Positions 24,001-36,300 of a DNA stretch of 64,000 nt are shown in pieces (the stretch's first letter is position 1; each line of letters starts with the position of its first letter). Position numbers and translations under genes: made by a program. The notes below the pieces were generated by a model. The model was not told the origin of the DNA and did no database searches. It worked only from the letters and a program-made list of their open reading frames with translations. This stretch comes from Himantopus leucocephalus. Taxonomy: Eukaryota; Chordata; Aves; Charadriiformes; Recurvirostridae. The stretch is taken from assembly GCA_003993805.1 (NCBI GenBank), contig RSEF01000003.1:34820681-34884680 (forward strand), read 5' to 3'.

Positions 24001-26761
24001 AATATTTTTCGGTATTACAAGTTTACAGGTTACCTTGCTTTTGAACTCATTAATTTGCTTTGTTTTTCCTGCCCCCAACCTTCTCCAGCGTTATTGATGA
24101 ATTTGCTACATACATCTGCATTAAAAGAATTAGATACCTGAGACCAAACAAGCTTTTGATTCCCACTCACCATTTTTTTTAACTTTACTTATTTTCACTC
24201 AGCTGGCTTTTAATGTACTTGACAATACTGAGATCCAAGAAAAATTTGAACCCAAGGCTAGTTGGGATGCACCAAAGTAATTAATCTGTTGTAAAATATT
24301 TCTGATTTTCTGGCTTGAATCTCACTTTGTGTATCACGGTAATAATGCTCATAGCTGTGCACAAATACACTCAAAGAGAGGTTCTGACATTCAGGAGGCT
24401 GCAGATCCTGAAAAGTTTGATGCCTTTGTCAGATTAATCAAGTTCAAGTGTGTTTAAATTACTAATTTAAGTATTTGTTGAGAGTAGATTCTCTTTTTCT
24501 GTACATGTGTTAATTATAGTCAACTATAAAGCATTTATCAATCTATGAAAAAAAAAAGCATATTTTTAACAGTGTGTGGACTCTTTGTGGTACATTTCAT
24601 AGCTGGCCAATTACCCAATATTGTTCTCTGAGAAACTTTTAAGTGGGAGAATAGCAGCCAGTAGCAAATAAAGCTTGTATGTCTAGAACTCCCATAGGGA
24701 AAATCACACGTATAAAAAAATTCTGGTGATGTGGAAATGTTGATCACCAATGTTCATTTTCAGAAACAATATAAGTTATGCTTCCTCTTTACTTATTTAG
24801 AAAACATTAGCCAGACAAGCATGTAAAATAGGAAAATTAATTCAGTCTTGTGTTTTCCGCTAGAGTGGGAATTCCTGTACATTTAAAGTACTTCCACTTA
24901 CTTGTCCTTCTAAAAAAGTGCTTTAGTGGTGAGCTGAAGACTACAGTGAGTGTGAAAAAATATTATCTTTACAGAAATAATGCTATGATTTCTATCTATT
25001 CTTTTTTTCCCAGAGAGGTGCACAGATTTGCAATGATTTCTTCATATAGAAACAATAATATTACCAGGCTGGCAACAACACTGATTTCTATGATCCAATA
25101 CAATCTCTGTGTGTAACTGGTTTTGCATCAAGCATAAACAGAGATAATGAAGTGAACAATTAACTTTCCCAGACTGAACTGTGTTACTGTCTGTAACACA
25201 GAAGTTGTGTTTTAACAAGTATCTCCTGTTTCGCTTATTAGTTTAAAGCTAAAGGGAACTCTTAAATCTATTGTTTCACAGTGTTTTTTTTAGAGAGCAG
25301 CTGGTTTACTCTGGTGCAGTATAAACTGTACCAACCCTTCTGGTTGTACAGCCAGTGCTGTTCTGCCTAGCTCAGTCACCAAGAGACAGATGTCTTGGCT
25401 CTGTTTCCCTTGGCTTCTCATTCCAAGCAAGCTGCTAAAACACGCTTGTTTACCCAAAACCTTCAGCTTTTTGCCTGGAAAGCCCCAGAGGACTGCGTCT
25501 CTAGATTCACGTGTCTGGAGGAATGGGCTGGCCATCGGCTTTCTGTCCATGAAGATAAGTAGAGATCATTTTTTTACCTTAAAACTCCTCGTTAAAACCC
25601 AAACTGTAAGGTTTCCATCTAGACTCATCAATAATCTACAAAAGGTACGATATTTTTGGTATGTAATGCCAACAACACACACCTGCCTCTGAAACCAAAT
25701 AAATAATGCCTGATGATGTTTCAGTCACCACTCAAATTTTCTTTAGGATCCAGGTGAGCCCCACATTTTAAAATATTTCACTGCTGAGAGAGCATAGCAA
25801 AAAAATACATCACTTCTCTTAGGGGAAGCTGCAGAGAAATGTGCCTCCATTGGCATTACTGACCAGAACATCCATCCGAGATCCAGGTTGATTAGGCTTC
25901 TCAGGGTGGAGAAATTGTACCTGCTTGTTTCACCATATAATGAAGATTTCAGATTTAATCCATGAAGGGAGTCTGAGGTGGAATAGGAATATGTAACTCA
26001 ATAGGGAAAGTATTTCACCAGTAAAGCCTCCCACAGTGTTTGCATATTTTACCCAATACTTTTATTGTTTTATGCAGTCATTCTAGGAACATGGAATGAA
26101 ACCTAGAACTCTTTCCTTCTAGGAAGTTTTCTTATACCAGAGTAACAAAATCTGTTCATTCATGTTTTCTTTTTGCTCCCTGAAGCTTTGTAGAAAACCA
26201 TGCAACAGCAATTGCCTTTCTCTTTTCATAGCTTGGGAAGCCAGAGAAATGAGCTTAATTATCTTGCTGAGGAAAGCATTGCAGTCAGCAACCCAACTTT
26301 TGCATGTTAAGAGCAAATATTTGCCTTTTACGTATGAGATATCACACAGCCCTCCCTCTCCAATTATGTTTTAACAGAATAAAATAAGGCAAATACCACG
26401 GCTGTGTAGCAAGAAATGCAGTAAATGATGCTGATCTTCAAATCTCAGTTTCACCTGAGCACTACACTGCTCTTTAAAGAGAAGCACTGTGTCATATCAC
26501 CGTATCTTAAACATTGAACAACACTAAAGCAACATATTTAAGGAAAAGAAAATGACATTCTGAATGCAATTAGGATTTTTAAAAGGCAGCTTGTGACTCC
26601 GAAAAAGACAAGCTGTTCCTATAGGGCCAAGCCACTCTCCAATGATGCTAGGGAGGTGAGGTGAAGTCCAGTGAGAAGTGGGCTTCAGGCATGCCTTCCC
26701 TCAAGCTTCCCCTACACACCTTTCCTTGGTGTCACAAAACTGGTGTCTGGGCTTCCAGGAA
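21056..26761. other. Unique AT-rich noncoding DNA
   Basis: About 5.7 kb with no supportable gene. A plus-strand splice-bounded open segment lies at 21,392-21,475 (see findings). A 150-codon minus frame at 22,504-22,956 resembles no family I know. A pyrimidine-rich acceptor-like site precedes 25,015, but frames downstream close quickly. No repeats recognised before the CR1 scrap at 26,762. Confidence 0.55.
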
Positions 26762-26806
26762 ACAGTGGTGGTGAATGGAGTTAAATCCAGTTGGCGTCCG
26801 GTCACA
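26762..26806 (+). mobile_element. CR1 LINE reverse-transcriptase fragment ending at an assembly gap
   Basis: Translation of the last bases before the gap gives VVVNGVKSSWRPVT. This matches the stretch of the CR1 ORF2 reverse transcriptase that lies just before the SGVPQGS-type motif. Only about 45 bp are visible because the 10-N gap follows at once. Sequence after the gap does not continue the reverse transcriptase. So the gap probably hides more of a CR1 copy of unknown length, and the fragment is a broken relic with no intact ORF in view. The left edge is approximate. Confidence 0.7.
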
Positions 26807-26816
26807 NNNNNNNNNN
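26807..26816. other. Assembly gap (10 N)
   Basis: Ten consecutive N follow a CR1 reverse-transcriptase fragment. The true missing length is unknown. Confidence 0.99.
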
Positions 26817-27467
26817 GGCAAGAGCAGGGCATGCCCACAAATTATTGTTTGATATGCTTCCAAGTTATAATTTTCCCAGTTACATTTTATTGCTTTGTTC
26901 CATTCCCTTGCTTTATTGATAAGATATAAAGCTTTTAGAACTGAAAGCAAAAATTCAGATATGGTTACCTTGGGAGCCTCCACTGTGAAAGGCAAATGAG
27001 CCGTTTACCTTCCCATGAACACCAACCTCCTTCATTGCTTCACCTTGTATGACCAGTGAAAAGACCAGAACTTGGCAGGAGCATAACTTTCTGAAGGCTT
27101 ATTTTTTCACTGTGAATGCTTAATATAATAGTATTTAATTGCTTCTGCTAAGCTTTTTCAAGTGAAAAGTAAGATGGATCTCAAAATGATGGATGGAGAC
27201 AAGGTCTAATGTGCTTTTTCAGGAGACAAATGCATTGCTGCTTTATCCTCACTCACTCTGGCTCCACGTTCTGCAACGTTTGATCAGCTGGGCTGTTCTC
27301 AGCCAGAAGCACTACATCAACTAATGCCTAATATTGACTCTCTTCCTGCCTCACTGGGCTTTGTCTTTAAAGGCTACAGAGATTTAAATGTTGAAGGTAC
27401 AAAACATTGTTCAAGATATGGCTACATTTGACAGTTGGAAAAAGAAAGAAAGGAAATTCAAAATCTC
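26817..27467. other. Unique noncoding DNA
   Basis: No gene or repeat recognised. CR1 sequence is not seen immediately after the gap. Confidence 0.55.
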
Positions 27468-27552
27468 AATTAAAAAGCGGCGTGGTTGCTATTCTGTCGC
27501 AGGGCCATTNAATTAAAAAGCGGCGTGGTTGCTATTCTGTCGCAGGGCCATT
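27468..27552. repeat. 42-bp exact duplication across a single N (likely unmerged overlap)
   Basis: Positions 27,468-27,509 and 27,511-27,552 are identical (starting AATTAAAAAGCGGCGTGG) and separated by one N at 27,510. An exact copy with an N at the joint is best explained by contig ends that overlap but were not merged. Confidence 0.88.
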
Positions 27553-30500
27553 TGGTCTGCCTGAAAAACACTTGTTACACTTGCCTGATACTTCAGACCT
27601 CTCACTTTTCTGACAAAACAGAGGGGAAGCAGCCCTCAGAAGCAGGCCGCAGACAAAACTAATGACGTTGCTTCTCTGCACTGAATCACACTGGAAAGGC
27701 AGCTCTTACATGTGTCTCTTAAAAACAAGATGATGTGGTTTCTCTTCCAGAAATGTGCTAGAATAAATCACCCTAAGTAACAGCATAGATTTCAACTTTC
27801 ATTTTTTAAGTCCCCAAACACTCTGATTTTTTGTTGTTGTTTTTTCTTTTTATAAATAATTTCTTAATTTGAGTTGCCTACTTTGCTTGCTTAAACACTT
27901 ATTTATTTACTTGCTTAAATTCCTATTTATTAAAAGTGAAATCACTTTGCAGGTTTGGCTTTTCCTGTTTAACATTTCTGCTTTCTTTTCTTAATGCGTC
28001 TGTCATTGTAAAACGACATCTCTCTTTTCAGAGCACAGTAAAGGTTATTTCATGAAACATTTGAAGGCCTTATAATCGAGTAAAGTCATGAGGTAAGGTG
28101 TTGGAAAAAATATGCATAAAACATAATACTGAAGACATTCTGCTAGGAGAACGATCCATCCTGTGCAGAGCATGAGATCTGGGAAAAAATGCAATTGCAT
28201 GGTTAAAGCGTGTATCATAACACAGAAGCTGCATTAGGCAACCTTAAATCTGGCATTTCTTAACTTTGGAGAGTTTGGCTTTGCAACCTCAGTAATGTTG
28301 TTTTTTCTCTGTGTAGTTCATCTACTGTTGTCGCCTAACAAGGAAGATAATTGTGGTACAACAGATGTTTAACCTGAATGAAGTTCAAGGTTCTTTCCAG
28401 TAAATCTAACTAAAGTAAAGAAGAACTAAGTTACAATAACATCCAGCGGAAAATGTTTGTTTCTTTATTGTCCTCTATCACATCTATACTTTGTGTTTGC
28501 TGATTTCCTTCCAATGCTCTCAGCTAATTTCTGTCTTGATGTTTCTCCTAACAAACATGTTCTGAAGATTATGCTGTGTGTCCACTTTCAAGTTAAGGTT
28601 TACATGAATACCAGTGGAGAACCTGCATGATATTTGAAACTTTCAGACCTTACCGTTGCCTAATCCAAAGAAAACATTTGGGCACTGCCTTGCCTGAGTT
28701 GTTTGGTAGCTGTGTTAGTAACGTCATACACAGAAGTACAAGAAGGGAAAACGGGTTAGGGGAAGGGATGAGTTTAACCTGTGTCATGCAAGATTCTTTC
28801 CAGAGACAAAAATCTATTCAGCACATCACTGTGGTTGAGTTGATTCTGAAAGTAAGTGGCTTCATGAAGACCGTGTTCCAGAACTTCTGTGCAGTTTTAT
28901 TGCTCTGCACTTTTGTAATATGAACTAAGATTTCTCACTTTATTTCTAAAATTACTTATTTGTTTCTGAAATATCATAAGTTAGTGTGTTAAGAAGAATT
29001 GTTTAATTTTTCTTCCATAAAACACACTGAAAGAAAGCTTTTTCTTAATCTGCCTACAGCTGAAAAATAAAACCGAACCAAAACTCCTAGCCTGCACTGG
29101 TAATCCTATGAGAAAATGACTTGGACAGGTTTATAAACTCTGTCTAGCATTCTTGGTCCAGAAAGAACAGTTTCCCTAAGTGTGTTCAGGCTGTCTTTCT
29201 TTAATGCCCCAGACATTTTTGTCCTGCTATTTTGGAGCCTCCAGACTCCAAAAAAGTTTCAGTTTATCTGTTGCTTTTCTTTAATTACAGACAGCTTTTT
29301 ATTTTGACTTGGAAGTCTACTTAGTACAACCACGTGATTTGTATTCATCTATTTTTCTTTTCCACTCGCTTACAAACTGTGGAAGAGAAGTGCAGGGATG
29401 AGTTAAATTGACTAAAGTGAGCGGGAGCCTTTCCACTGGCTTTAAAGGATTTGGACCGGACCATTGTAGTTCAAAAAGATGAAGTTAATTTTGTGCATAT
29501 GTGCTTAAATTTGGTTACATCCTTTTGTGGAAGAACAGTGACTCATTTTAGCTGTGTAACTAATTAGGTGTCTTCCACTCTAACGAATGCTTCTAGTAGC
29601 CTGTTAAGTGCAATGGCTAAACTGTTGCGTAGTATTCTTCTGTGTCTCCTGCCATCCCCTTGACACATGATATCTGTAGTTTTTTAATATAACTTTTGCT
29701 GAGTACTTTTTAGAGAATATGAGTTGGAGGTGTATACTTTGCACTGGAGTGAGGAATGGTGAGGTTTGTGGCAGCTTTTGGTTCCAGGTACGGACTGGCC
29801 TTAGGAAAGGGTAATTTCTTTCTAAGGAATATTTTAAAATGAGGAGCCGAAATAACAGTTTTCAAACATCTTTTCAAAGATGTTCAGTGATTTTTTAATT
29901 GTGCTGTTTTGGGAAACCGAGTGCCTGGAGTAGAAGAGCTCAGATCTAAAATTTGTCTCTCTGTTCTATGACAAGCGAGTGTAGATTGTAAAGAATAGTT
30001 TGCTATTGCTTCAGTTGTTGAGGAGACCAGCTGCAGTGTCCTGTACTACCTAGAGTTTGCTAACAGTGATGGCTTTATGCCCAAGAAAACTGTATTGTTT
30101 GAATCCACTTAGGATGTGACTAAGGGACTCGATACTTAGGCATGGTCATAATTCATAAAGATGGGATAGTTATGTTAGCCCTGCCGAAAGGGTGAATGTG
30201 GTTGTCGAGAAACAAAAAAATAAGAGATGCTGCTGCAGCTGGAAGCAAGGTATAAATTTAATATACAGAGCTAATGCATTCAAAGGGAACAGACAGTCTC
30301 TTTTCACAGAATTGCTTTTGCAGCTCTGTTTCATTTTGCAGCACATCTTCATCCCCAATTACAAATGTAGCTATGGACCTCCATTTTTTTTTTTCACCCT
30401 GAACTGCAAGCTGATTTACATGCCAGAGACACATTCTGCTGAGATTACTGCTCAGAGGAAACAGTAGCTTCATCCCTTTGTTTACTTTAAGTTGTACTTT

Positions 30501-33500
30501 CTAACTACATACTCTCTTTCTCCTAACCCTAACCTTAAACTCGTCTATAGGAAAGGCACAGTGATTCCAGCTCTTCCCCAGCACACAGGAAAATCTGGCA
30601 TGTTAAGGTGCACATCTGGACCTCAAATAAATCTGCTAAGCTAGAGCTAAAATATAGCAATGACCTATGGTCTAGAAGGATAGAAGGTACCTATGACAAC
30701 TGCTGACACATTTCTGTTACATTAATGCATGTTTTAAAATGATTTTTGAAAGCCAAGAGAAGTCAGAAAGACATAAAAGATGTATAAGAGAATATAATAA
30801 TAATACTATGAAAGAATTGGTTGTCCTTTAGCATGAGGATAACAAAGACAGGAAGAAATCTATCAGAGCAAAGCAACAGTTTGTGTACTTTATTGTCTTC
30901 TATAAAGTGGGAATAGCCAGACATGCTCTTGCCAGAGGAAAGGGAAAACTTGACTGTTCCTCAGTCACAAAGTGACTCAACCAAGAATGTAATACAGCCA
31001 TGAAAAAGCAAAAGTCTTTCTTGGAAATATCAAGGGAAGTATTACTGGTGAAGCCACGGAAATATTCAAGTTGTTGTACATGTCACCTAATACCTAATAA
31101 TGGTATTTGCTGCTTTTATAATTGTTGCTTAAGAAAGATTCATTCAAACTGGGACTGGATTACAGGAAAAGAGATAATATTTCATGAGTTATACTAAAAG
31201 ACTCAAGTTGTTTAGATAGCAAGTGAGGATGAAGTGGGAATATGACTGCTCTGTTCAAGTGTTTCAGAACAGTTTCAGTTCCAGGATGGGAGAACAGTTG
31301 AAACAAAATAAAAAAAAAATCTGTGCAGGAAGAGATGGCTGAAACCTCCTTCTGGGTGCAGGGATGCTGGGAGGTAGATAATCAATGAGATATTGACTGA
31401 GGTTCCAGAGCAGGGGTATGGGGACCAACTGTGGAGACAGAGTTTGAATTTATGAATAGGACTGCGTTATGTGATTACCTGTTTACAGCAGGTACCACAG
31501 AGGCTCTGTTGGTAGGGCTGAAGAGAATGAAAATAATACAGAAATAAACTTAAGTTTCCTATGAGTTAGAATTAAAGTGTGTTTTCGCTTATGGGAAGAA
31601 ACTTAATTTTCTATGAACTGTTTCCAGTGAGCTTGTTTTTGAGGCATGGGACTAGGGTTTTAGCTCTGCCAATTATATCCTATTTGATAATCTATAGAGT
31701 GCCTATTTCTCTGCCACTTAGAAATAACAATATAAAATGAAACTAAATTTTTATTTTAAAATGCTCTCACGTATTGAAGAAAGTCTTATAAATACTAGGT
31801 ATTACAATTATTATTAATCCTGACTTTTGAATTTCTTCTGTCTGTGGTATCTTTGCAGTTTATTGACTGATCTACATTTTTAGCCCTATTCTGAAACACA
31901 ACTTGTATTTTCATATATTATTGCAAATGTGTTTATTCTATCTCACACGCACAGTCCCTTGCTGTCTAAAATTTTACTGAGGTCAATAGGCTGTTTTTCC
32001 ACTGTTCATATATGTGGGGAACTTAATGAGTTTGGAAGAGTAGATATGGCTGTTGGATGCCTAGAAAGAAGGTTTTGCTTTGCACAGCATACCGGCTCAC
32101 AGCTGAAGCACAGGTCAGACAGCAGCTCTAACTCTGTTGTATGGAAATCACATCTGTACTGTGGAGGAACCAGGTGATCTGTACTTAGAACTAAAAGTGA
32201 TGTGCTACATATATAATGGTGAATCTGTTACTAGAGAAGGTGAGGAGGCATCATTATTAAGGCATTAAAGCCATAGCAACAAAGACACAACATTATTAGC
32301 AGTGATGGGGATGAATTCTCTCTTTTTATCATTTGCTATGCTCCGCCGCTTGCAAAGGTGTTTGAGTACCGTATCTTCTACAGCTGGGTGAAGCCTGGAA
32401 AGACTGGTTTCTGCCACAACATCTCCAGTTTATTTCACAAGTAGTGGAAAGAAATGGATCCAAGGATTTCCCTAGCATCTTTGGTTTAAGGGAAAAACAT
32501 CACTTCTCTGAAGCTCCATCCTTTCTTCACCTGCTCTCTTGACTGACACCTGCTCATCTTTACAAGGACAGCAGAAAACCTGTGTGAATAACAAATACCA
32601 AAGTGCAAANTTCGGTGCTGTGCTTTGCCTGAAACTGGAGGAAAAAAGAAGTGGTATAATGTTTTGAGAGTAAAGTGAACTTTGGTGAGTTTTTTTTTCA
32701 ATAGACAGTCTACTGACTGTCCAGTGTATTTCTGAACACAGGGAAAAAAAATGGATGAGGCCAAACAGACTTAGGGAGAATGGATTGTGGAAGGTGACCT
32801 GAACGTACCTAAGAGAGCCTGAGTTGTGTTAGATGACCTGTATAACAGAGGGAGTTGCTTTGTTTTGCAGCTATTTTTACGGAAAAGTGGTCTGGAATTT
32901 GAAAATTTTATTAAAAAAAAAAAAAGACCTAATTTATGTCAGTAAGGTATTAGTGCAAAGCTGCTGTAAAGTGGACATTCATCAGTAAAGTGAAGGAAAA
33001 GTCCCATCAGTTATATCTGAAAAGATATAGACAATTCTAGTGGGTACAGTGCAGTACTGCAAGGTTATACAGCTAAATAAATCACAGTGTAATGAAACTG
33101 AATTTATTTCAAAAGCTGTCTTGTTTTCTAAATATGATTTTCAAGGTCAATTTGTTAATTTTCCACAAAACCTCCTGTTTGCCTTAGGAAAGCTCACTCT
33201 AAGCACCTTAAGCAGAGATTCCCATATAGTTAGTGAAAACACATTTGTCTGGTGTTACAAAACATGACAGGTTTCAAGTTGTTTCATGAGATTGCCTGAA
33301 TATTTTGAAAAGAAATATTTCTGCTCTGGAGGAAGGCACAGATGTTAGCAGCACCTCTGGAAGATGATTGAGTTTTCAAACAAAATAATTTTCAGATGAA
33401 AACTGAGGTCACAACTACTATGCATAAGGACTAGATTATTCCCACCTTCCTTTCCTCCTCATTTCAAGAGAGAAACGTCATCATCACTGTTCACTGTCAC

Positions 33501-35049
33501 AGAAAGAAGGGCATAAGAATAAGCAAAACTGAGAAAGAATGAGCCCTCCAGATGATGGAGACATAAAGGAGGGAAAGAGAGAACTGATGGAGAGAAGGTA
33601 ATGGTCCTTTCAACAGGTAGGGGAAACAAGTTGTTTCGCTCAATGGAGAGGGTTTAATCCTATTTTTAGCTGATGTAAATCAATATACAAATCAATGTCT
33701 TGTACTTCTCCTCTAAGGCCTCAAAAAATTTCTTTTTTACAGCTGGATAACTGAAGCTGTCAAGTTCTCATTTTTTGCCAAAGACCAAACTGCAGTTAAG
33801 GCGTAGCGTCTTGGTTTCCTGGCTATAAGCTGAGAGTCCTTTCTAATGAAATTATTCCAATCCTAAAAGATCTCTACAAGACAGATGCTAAAAATAAAGT
33901 GTCTGAAGATAGTTCCTGAGATAAAGAGAATCTGGATTGTGTTCCCTTCATAGGAAAAGGTCAGTAGATGGAAATTAAATATGAAGTCACAGAATTATTT
34001 CACACTTCAGCTTCTAAAAGCATTAGTTTCCTTTCTACTTAGGTTATGTGGGTTTTTTTTTGGCCAGTGCTGTTTGCTATAACTTCTGGCTTACCTGGCA
34101 GCTCCTGACAAAAATTTCCTCAGTTCCAAGTACATGGTTTTGAAAGTGTTATGAATGTGCTAAAAGATGCATTTGCTTCATTTCTACCTCTATAATGACT
34201 TTGTATATTTGTAATCAAGTGAAAAAACTTATTTACGGAATCAAGAACTAAGTGAAAGAAGGTTTGACTATGGTAATTTTTGCTAATTAATTTAATTTTT
34301 AACTTGCTCTTTGAATCTTTTCTCCTCTCTAGCTTTCATGCAATAATATTCTGTTTATTCCTGTTACATTAAATCTCTAATGTGTTTTCTCTCAAACTAA
34401 ATGAAAGGTCATTCAATTGAAGCAGAAAATTCAAGATGTGCTCCTGCTGCCTTTTGGGTAAAACTCAGCCGAGGTTTTTGGTTCCCTTCTGCTTGCTTTT
34501 TGCTTTGGAGACAACAACTGTCTGATCTACATCTACCTAGAGGTTCCAGTGCACTGTGTTTTGTGTCTGCACTCAGCTGAGAGGAAAGCCCATCCTGTGC
34601 TCTCTGAGATATTCTCTGTTATGACCCTTGTAGTTGTATTTTAGAGTTTTCCCTTTGCATTCAGCAAAAACACATTCTGGAGGTTTATTCTGACATTGAA
34701 TTTTTTGATGTTTTAGATTTCATGCCCTTACAAACTTCCAAGTTGCTTGTGGTTTTGTGGGCTCTTTTACTTTAAAACAATGCTGTTGTGCAGCAGCTTT
34801 TCACTCTTGCTAGAGCTCCAAACGTTTCAATTTTTAGCATACTATATACATTCTGCCACACAGGACTGATCAATAATTACCTTGTCAATAAAAATACAAG
34901 CCAACTTCTTGCAAAGCGTTCTCATAAAGTTCAACTTGGTTAAAATAGTTGGAATGTTTTAAGCCATGGTTTAAATACAGTACTATCAAATACTTTTATA
35001 ATTAGAAAGCCAGTTAGGAAAAGGGATACACTGGTAAAGGACACTCCAN
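27553..35049. other. Unique noncoding DNA
   Basis: About 7.5 kb with no supportable gene. A short segment at 28,032-28,092 has strong acceptor and donor signals but stops in all frames (see findings). Other contents are a brief CCTAACCCTAACC word near 30,522, single Ns at 32,610 and 35,049, and short homopolymer runs. No interspersed repeats recognised. Confidence 0.55.
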
Positions 35050-35109
35050 AAAAAGAAAAAAAGAAAAAAAAAGAAAAAAAACAGAAAAGAAAAGAAAAAA
35101 AGAGAAAAA
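35050..35109. repeat. Purine (A-rich, AAAAG-type) low-complexity tract
   Basis: About 60 bp made almost entirely of A runs broken by single G, starting right after an N at 35,049. It is simple sequence, probably the reason for the assembly uncertainty there. Confidence 0.9.
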
Positions 35110-36014
35110 GTTTCTTCTTTTAGGCTGCTTAGGTTTGACCTGGGAGCTTATCCAAAAGGAATCATGACACATCTGGCCAGTTGACTTGAGTGCCCGTAGT
35201 TCTGAAATCTGAAACATTCTTCCTAGCCTAAGATGTCATAACAGCGGAGGAGTACTGGCATTGCTTTGTGGCTGTGTTACCATGATCTCATGGTGCGATA
35301 ATTCCCCCTTCTCGTACTGGGAAAGGCCCCATTGCGATGGCTGAGAGTGGAATATTATGAGTGCGAGCGTGGAAATAATCTGGGGAGGTCCTCGTAGGGG
35401 GTTGATAGAGCTGTACTGTAACAGTAATGTCAGGATCATGTGGGTCATGTAATTAAAACACTAACAGAGCCAACTGGTGTGTGTGTGTGCTACTCTTTCC
35501 AGTGCTAAACACAATTGCCTCCCTGTTTTATATAGGAAAATAATTTATTTGCAAGATGAAAATTAGCAGCAGTTAGTGGATTGCTCAGTAAATAGCCTGG
35601 AGGACCCTGGGTGAGTCACGGCTGTCCAGCAACATAACTATAGTACACGAAACTTCTCTACCATTCACAGGTCTTCCACTATCAACATTTTTTTTTCACT
35701 TCAAGAGTAACATGAAGAATTCTTATAAACCAGTTATTTACTCTGTTTCCTACATACTCTTCCTGTGGAAGACATTAAGTGAATACAGCATGTCCTTGCT
35801 TCTCCAGTAAGACCACTTTATAGATCTGGTAATTGTTTTCTTTCATGATATAAGTTTTGATATGTACCATTCTCCCCCTTTTCTTCAACCTCACATAGTC
35901 TTGAGAATTAAATCTAGTTTGTCAGTGCTATCTCCTAGGATGTTCGCTATTTAGCTGACTCTTAGGTAGGTCTGTGACTAGCTCATGGTCAATGAAGCAG
36001 TGTTGAGATTTCCA
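35110..36014. other. Unique noncoding DNA
   Basis: No gene recognised. A (GT)6 microsatellite lies at about 35,477-35,489. Confidence 0.55.
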
Positions 36015-36034
36015 AGATGATGATGATGATGATG
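36015..36034. repeat. (ATG)n / (GAT)n microsatellite
   Basis: Six units of a GAT trinucleotide in tandem within otherwise unique sequence. Confidence 0.9.
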
Positions 36035-36085
36035 GTAACAGTCCTGCTTTATTCTTAGTTTTGCAGTAGTTGATGCAGTAGATGT

Positions 36086-36132
36086 CAGTTAGTGAGTAGG
36101 CAGTTAGTAGATGAGTTAGTGAGTAAGGCAGT
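36086..36132. repeat. Imperfect short tandem repeat (GTTAGTGAGTA type)
   Basis: The word CAGTTAGTGAGTAGG recurs in altered form as CAGTTAGTAGATG and AGTTAGTGAGTAAGGCAG. This gives about three diverged units of a short minisatellite. Confidence 0.6.
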
Positions 36133-36238
36133 GATAAATAAGGTTGAAAGTATTTTTATGAAAAATGCATTCCCAGACTAGATTCAATGACAACAGTATT
36201 CCTGATTGGAATTGGAATTATGCAATATTTGGTTATTG

Positions 36239-36300
36239 TTTTTTTTTTTTTTTTAAAAAAAACCCCAAATGAAACCAAACACAAAACAAAACCAAAACCC
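36239..36300. repeat. T run / A run junction with A-C-rich tail
   Basis: Sixteen T are followed directly by eight A and then by an A- and C-rich stretch of AACAAAACCAAAAC type. It is low-complexity sequence able to form a small hairpin. No retroelement body is recognisable beside it. Confidence 0.7.

Noticed and set aside
28317..28405. Acceptor TCTCTGTGTAG followed by a short open frame to TAA
   Set aside because: About 28 codons only. Such cassettes are expected by chance at this density.
30522..30534. CCTAACCCTAACC telomere-like word
   Set aside because: Only about two repeat units. This is expected by chance and is not an interstitial telomere.
36239..36262. T-run/A-run junction as a retroposon tail
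   Set aside because: No SINE, LINE or processed-gene body and no target duplication beside it. Treated as simple sequence.
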